Made by a program: the position numbers and the translations under genes. Positions 3,499 through 5,169 of a stretch of 5,169 nt of DNA are shown piece by piece. Below the pieces are notes generated by a model. The model had not been told where the DNA came from, did not search any database, and was given only the letters and a program-made list of their open reading frames with translations. Each line of letters begins with the position of its first letter. Position 1 is the stretch's first letter. The stretch covers positions 1 to 5,169 of the forward strand of contig JBGOYH010000152.1 in assembly GCA_041479575.1 (NCBI GenBank). Reading direction: 5' to 3'. Source of the DNA: DASPPK01 sp041479575 (GTDB taxonomy: Archaea; Thermoproteota; Bathyarchaeia; Bathyarchaeales; Bathycorpusculaceae).

Positions 3499-5169
3499 CT
3501 ATTCTGGCGGAATGCTCAAGTACAGTGTGCGCATGTCTACGCCTCTAGTTGTGTTGCGGTACATGAAGCCTATGTACAGCATTATTCCCACTAGTATGCA
3601 TCCGAAGAAGCCAACTGCGCTCACTATGTCTGCATAGGCTGCGCCGGTGGTAAAGAGTGACCAAAGCCACGGTGATTCTTTGACGAATATGTAGAGGCAG
3701 AATGATGCACCGATCGTTGCTAAGAACCCGAGTGACACAACTGCACCTATGGAATGTTTTACGGCTGCTCTGTCGTAGATTTCTTTTCTTTCTAGTGGAA
3801 GCAACATACAGGACACGCAGAACATTGTCAGGAAGAACGCGTCGAAGATGTCTGTTCCGATCACCCCTGCAAACGCCAAATAAGTCGCTGCGCCTGCTGG
3901 CCAGTTCGCTTCTGCCATGCACGCGGGGATAGCAACGATAGCCGTGATTATTATTGACCAGACTGGAGCATGCCATCTTTCGCTTACGTAGGAAAAGCTT
4001 TCGGGCATCATTCTGTCAAATGACATTGCGAAGAACGTTCTTGAAGCTACCAAGAGGAACGGCGGAATGTCGTTGGCTATCCAAAGTACTCCTCCTATTG
4101 CGATTACGTATGGGAGCCAGTCAAGACCCATGCCTTTGGCGATCATTGAGGCAATGCCAGTGCTCCAAGCGTTCTGGAAATTCGGAATTGCAGCACTAAT
4201 GGCGGATGAGGGAGCTCCACCGTAACTGAGCCATGCGTAGGCTTGGAAGAAACTCCAATCGTGTCCGCCGACCGTTACTTTTGCGACGTTCATGACAGAC
4301 ATTGCTGAGATTGAAGAGGCCGTTAGATAGACTACCATTACTATTAGTCCTGCTGACAACACTACCATTGGGAGCTTCTTGTTTGCTTCTTTGACTTCGC
4401 CTGCCAAAAACGTGGTTGCGTACCATCCCATGTAAGCCCAGAATGCTCCTGCGAGTGCATAGGAGAAAGCGCTAAAGAATCCTGAAATATTGTTTGCCAT
4501 CCCTGTGTTCAAAGCTGTGGTGACGAATGTTTCTGGCGTGGCACCCATGGATTTGAGTACTCCGTCTGCAACAATGCTTGGGTTGAGCGCGCCTGCTATC
4601 CACATGGCGAAAAAGACTATGGTGATCGCTGCAGGTATGTAGAATATCACTTCCATTAGTCTTCCGTACAACTTTGTGCCTAGCAAAGCCAAACCCGCGA
4701 ATATCCAAACTATTATGAGACCGCCCACGAAAAGAATTGATGGATCGAAAGCCGGTCCTCCATTAGGCGCCATAGCTATTCCGAAGAATATCGACACTCC
4801 TTCAAAGACCGCGACACCGATGAGTCCGAATGAAAATGCTTCGGCGAGGAACATCAGCCATCCTGACATGTAGCCTACTACGGGATGGATTACTCTTGAG
4901 ATTGTGACGTAGCCGCCGCCTGATCGTGGCATTGCTGCTGCAACGTAACCTGCTGCGTAACCTGTGACAAGCACTATGATGCCGCAAACAAGGAACGCCC
5001 AGAAAATCGCTGGAAGTCCGAGAGGCATCAGGTCCGTAGGCATTGGTCTTGGTCCTGTGAATTGGAAAGCCCTTTTTTGCCAGCCGAGTCCGATGACGTG
5101 CGTTAGGATGATGATGACACCCAAGGTAAAGCCGATTTCTCTTACGAGTCCAGTTGCTTCTCTTGCAAA
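3499..5169 (-). CDS. APC-superfamily amino-acid permease, N-terminus cut by window edge
   Basis: 556 residues are visible; the frame stays open to 5169 (FAREATGLVREIGFT), so the true start is outside the window, and the TTG at 5124 is internal. About 12 hydrophobic helices can be counted, the family norm. Conserved APC features are GLGWQKR after helix 1, AMPRSGGGYVTISRVIHP before helix 3, FWAYMGW in helix 6 followed by AGEVKEANKKLP, and MSFDRMMPESFSYVSERW before helix 9. These carriers move amino acids or polyamines into the cell by ion coupling or exchange; the substrate cannot be read from the sequence. Helix 1 has HVIGLG where many family members have a GSGI-type break, which may affect substrate binding. 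The third extracellular region is long (AISAAIPNFQNAW). It looks intact, with codon use richer in G/C than the genes to its left, as expected of a resident gene. Confidence 0.92.
   Translation of the reverse strand, partial: FAREATGLVREIGFTLGVIIILTHVIGLGWQKRAFQFTGPRPMPTDLMPLGLPAIFWAFLVCGIIVLVTGYAAGYVAAAMPRSGGGYVTISRVIHPVVGYMSGWLMFLAEAFSFGLIGVAVFEGVSIFFGIAMAPNGGPAFDPSILFVGGLIIVWIFAGLALLGTKLYGRLMEVIFYIPAAITIVFFAMWIAGALNPSIVADGVLKSMGATPETFVTTALNTGMANNISGFFSAFSYALAGAFWAYMGWYATTFLAGEVKEANKKLPMVVLSAGLIVMVVYLTASSISAMSVMNVAKVTVGGHDWSFFQAYAWLSYGGAPSSAISAAIPNFQNAWSTGIASMIAKGMGLDWLPYVIAIGGVLWIANDIPPFLLVASRTFFAMSFDRMMPESFSYVSERWHAPVWSIIITAIVAIPACMAEANWPAGAATYLAFAGVIGTDIFDAFFLTMFCVSCMLLPLERKEIYDRAAVKHSIGAVVSLGFLATIGASFCLYIFVKESPWLWSLFTTGAAYADIVSAVGFFGCILVGIMLYIGFMYRNTTRGVDMRTLYLSIPPE

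Noticed and set aside
3545..4987. Several open frames on both strands within the permease gene
   Set aside because: They overlap a well-supported 12-helix permease, are rich in Arg, Ser and His as expected for out-of-frame readings, and show no domains.
5122..5124. TTG as the start of the APC permease
   Set aside because: The frame is open upstream to the window edge and encodes a typical permease N-terminal lead-in (FAREATGLVREIGFT), so the TTG is an internal leucine codon.

Overview
The window looks archaeal. Its promoters are AT-rich TATA-like boxes 20-30 bp upstream of starts, with no -35/-10 pairs. Leaders are short or possibly absent, GTG and TTG starts are used, and a T-tract lies downstream of the permease gene. 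The protein families visible (a CPFCGAP-type zinc ribbon, an APC permease with a GLGWQKR N-terminus, a 2-TM protein with a PH-like tail) remind me of uncultured Thermoproteota such as Bathyarchaeia. That lineage call comes from memory of these families, not from a search, and is tentative.

Left third (1-731): a zone of decay around a palindromic element. A small zinc-ribbon reading frame (53-142) stops in the middle of its second metal-binding pair. At 143 an imperfect inverted repeat begins: 45-nt arms at 143-187 and 314-358 (39 of 45 matching) enclose a 216-bp, MITE-like unit with no convincing gene inside. One base past its right end, the broken reading frame of a major facilitator transporter starts in mid-protein. 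It has lost its first three helices, carries a frameshift near 430, and is cut short again near 670-705. The element therefore sits exactly between the remains of two unrelated genes.

Middle (783-3442): three accessory genes. A DUF4760-like small membrane-anchored protein (minus strand, 783-1250) is divergent from a 368-aa orphan nucleotidyltransferase of the AbiEii-like/MNT fold (plus strand, 1435-2541). That gene converges, with only four bases between stop codons, on a 298-aa protein (minus strand, 2546-3442) made of a soluble N-terminal domain, a two-helix hairpin and a PH-like C-terminal domain. No AbiEi-type antitoxin is present.

Right third (3499-5169): most of an APC-superfamily amino-acid permease on the minus strand, with 12 predicted helices. 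Its extreme N-terminus runs off the right edge. Its end is separated from the 298-aa gene by only 57 bp, which appear to hold both a T-tract terminator and the next promoter.

There is no strong sign that these genes form one pathway. The permease looks like ordinary metabolism. The nucleotidyltransferase, the PH-like membrane protein and the DUF4760 protein look like accessory genes beside a degraded, element-bearing locus. A defence or toxin role for the nucleotidyltransferase is possible but unproven. No rRNA, tRNA, CRISPR array or integrase was seen.
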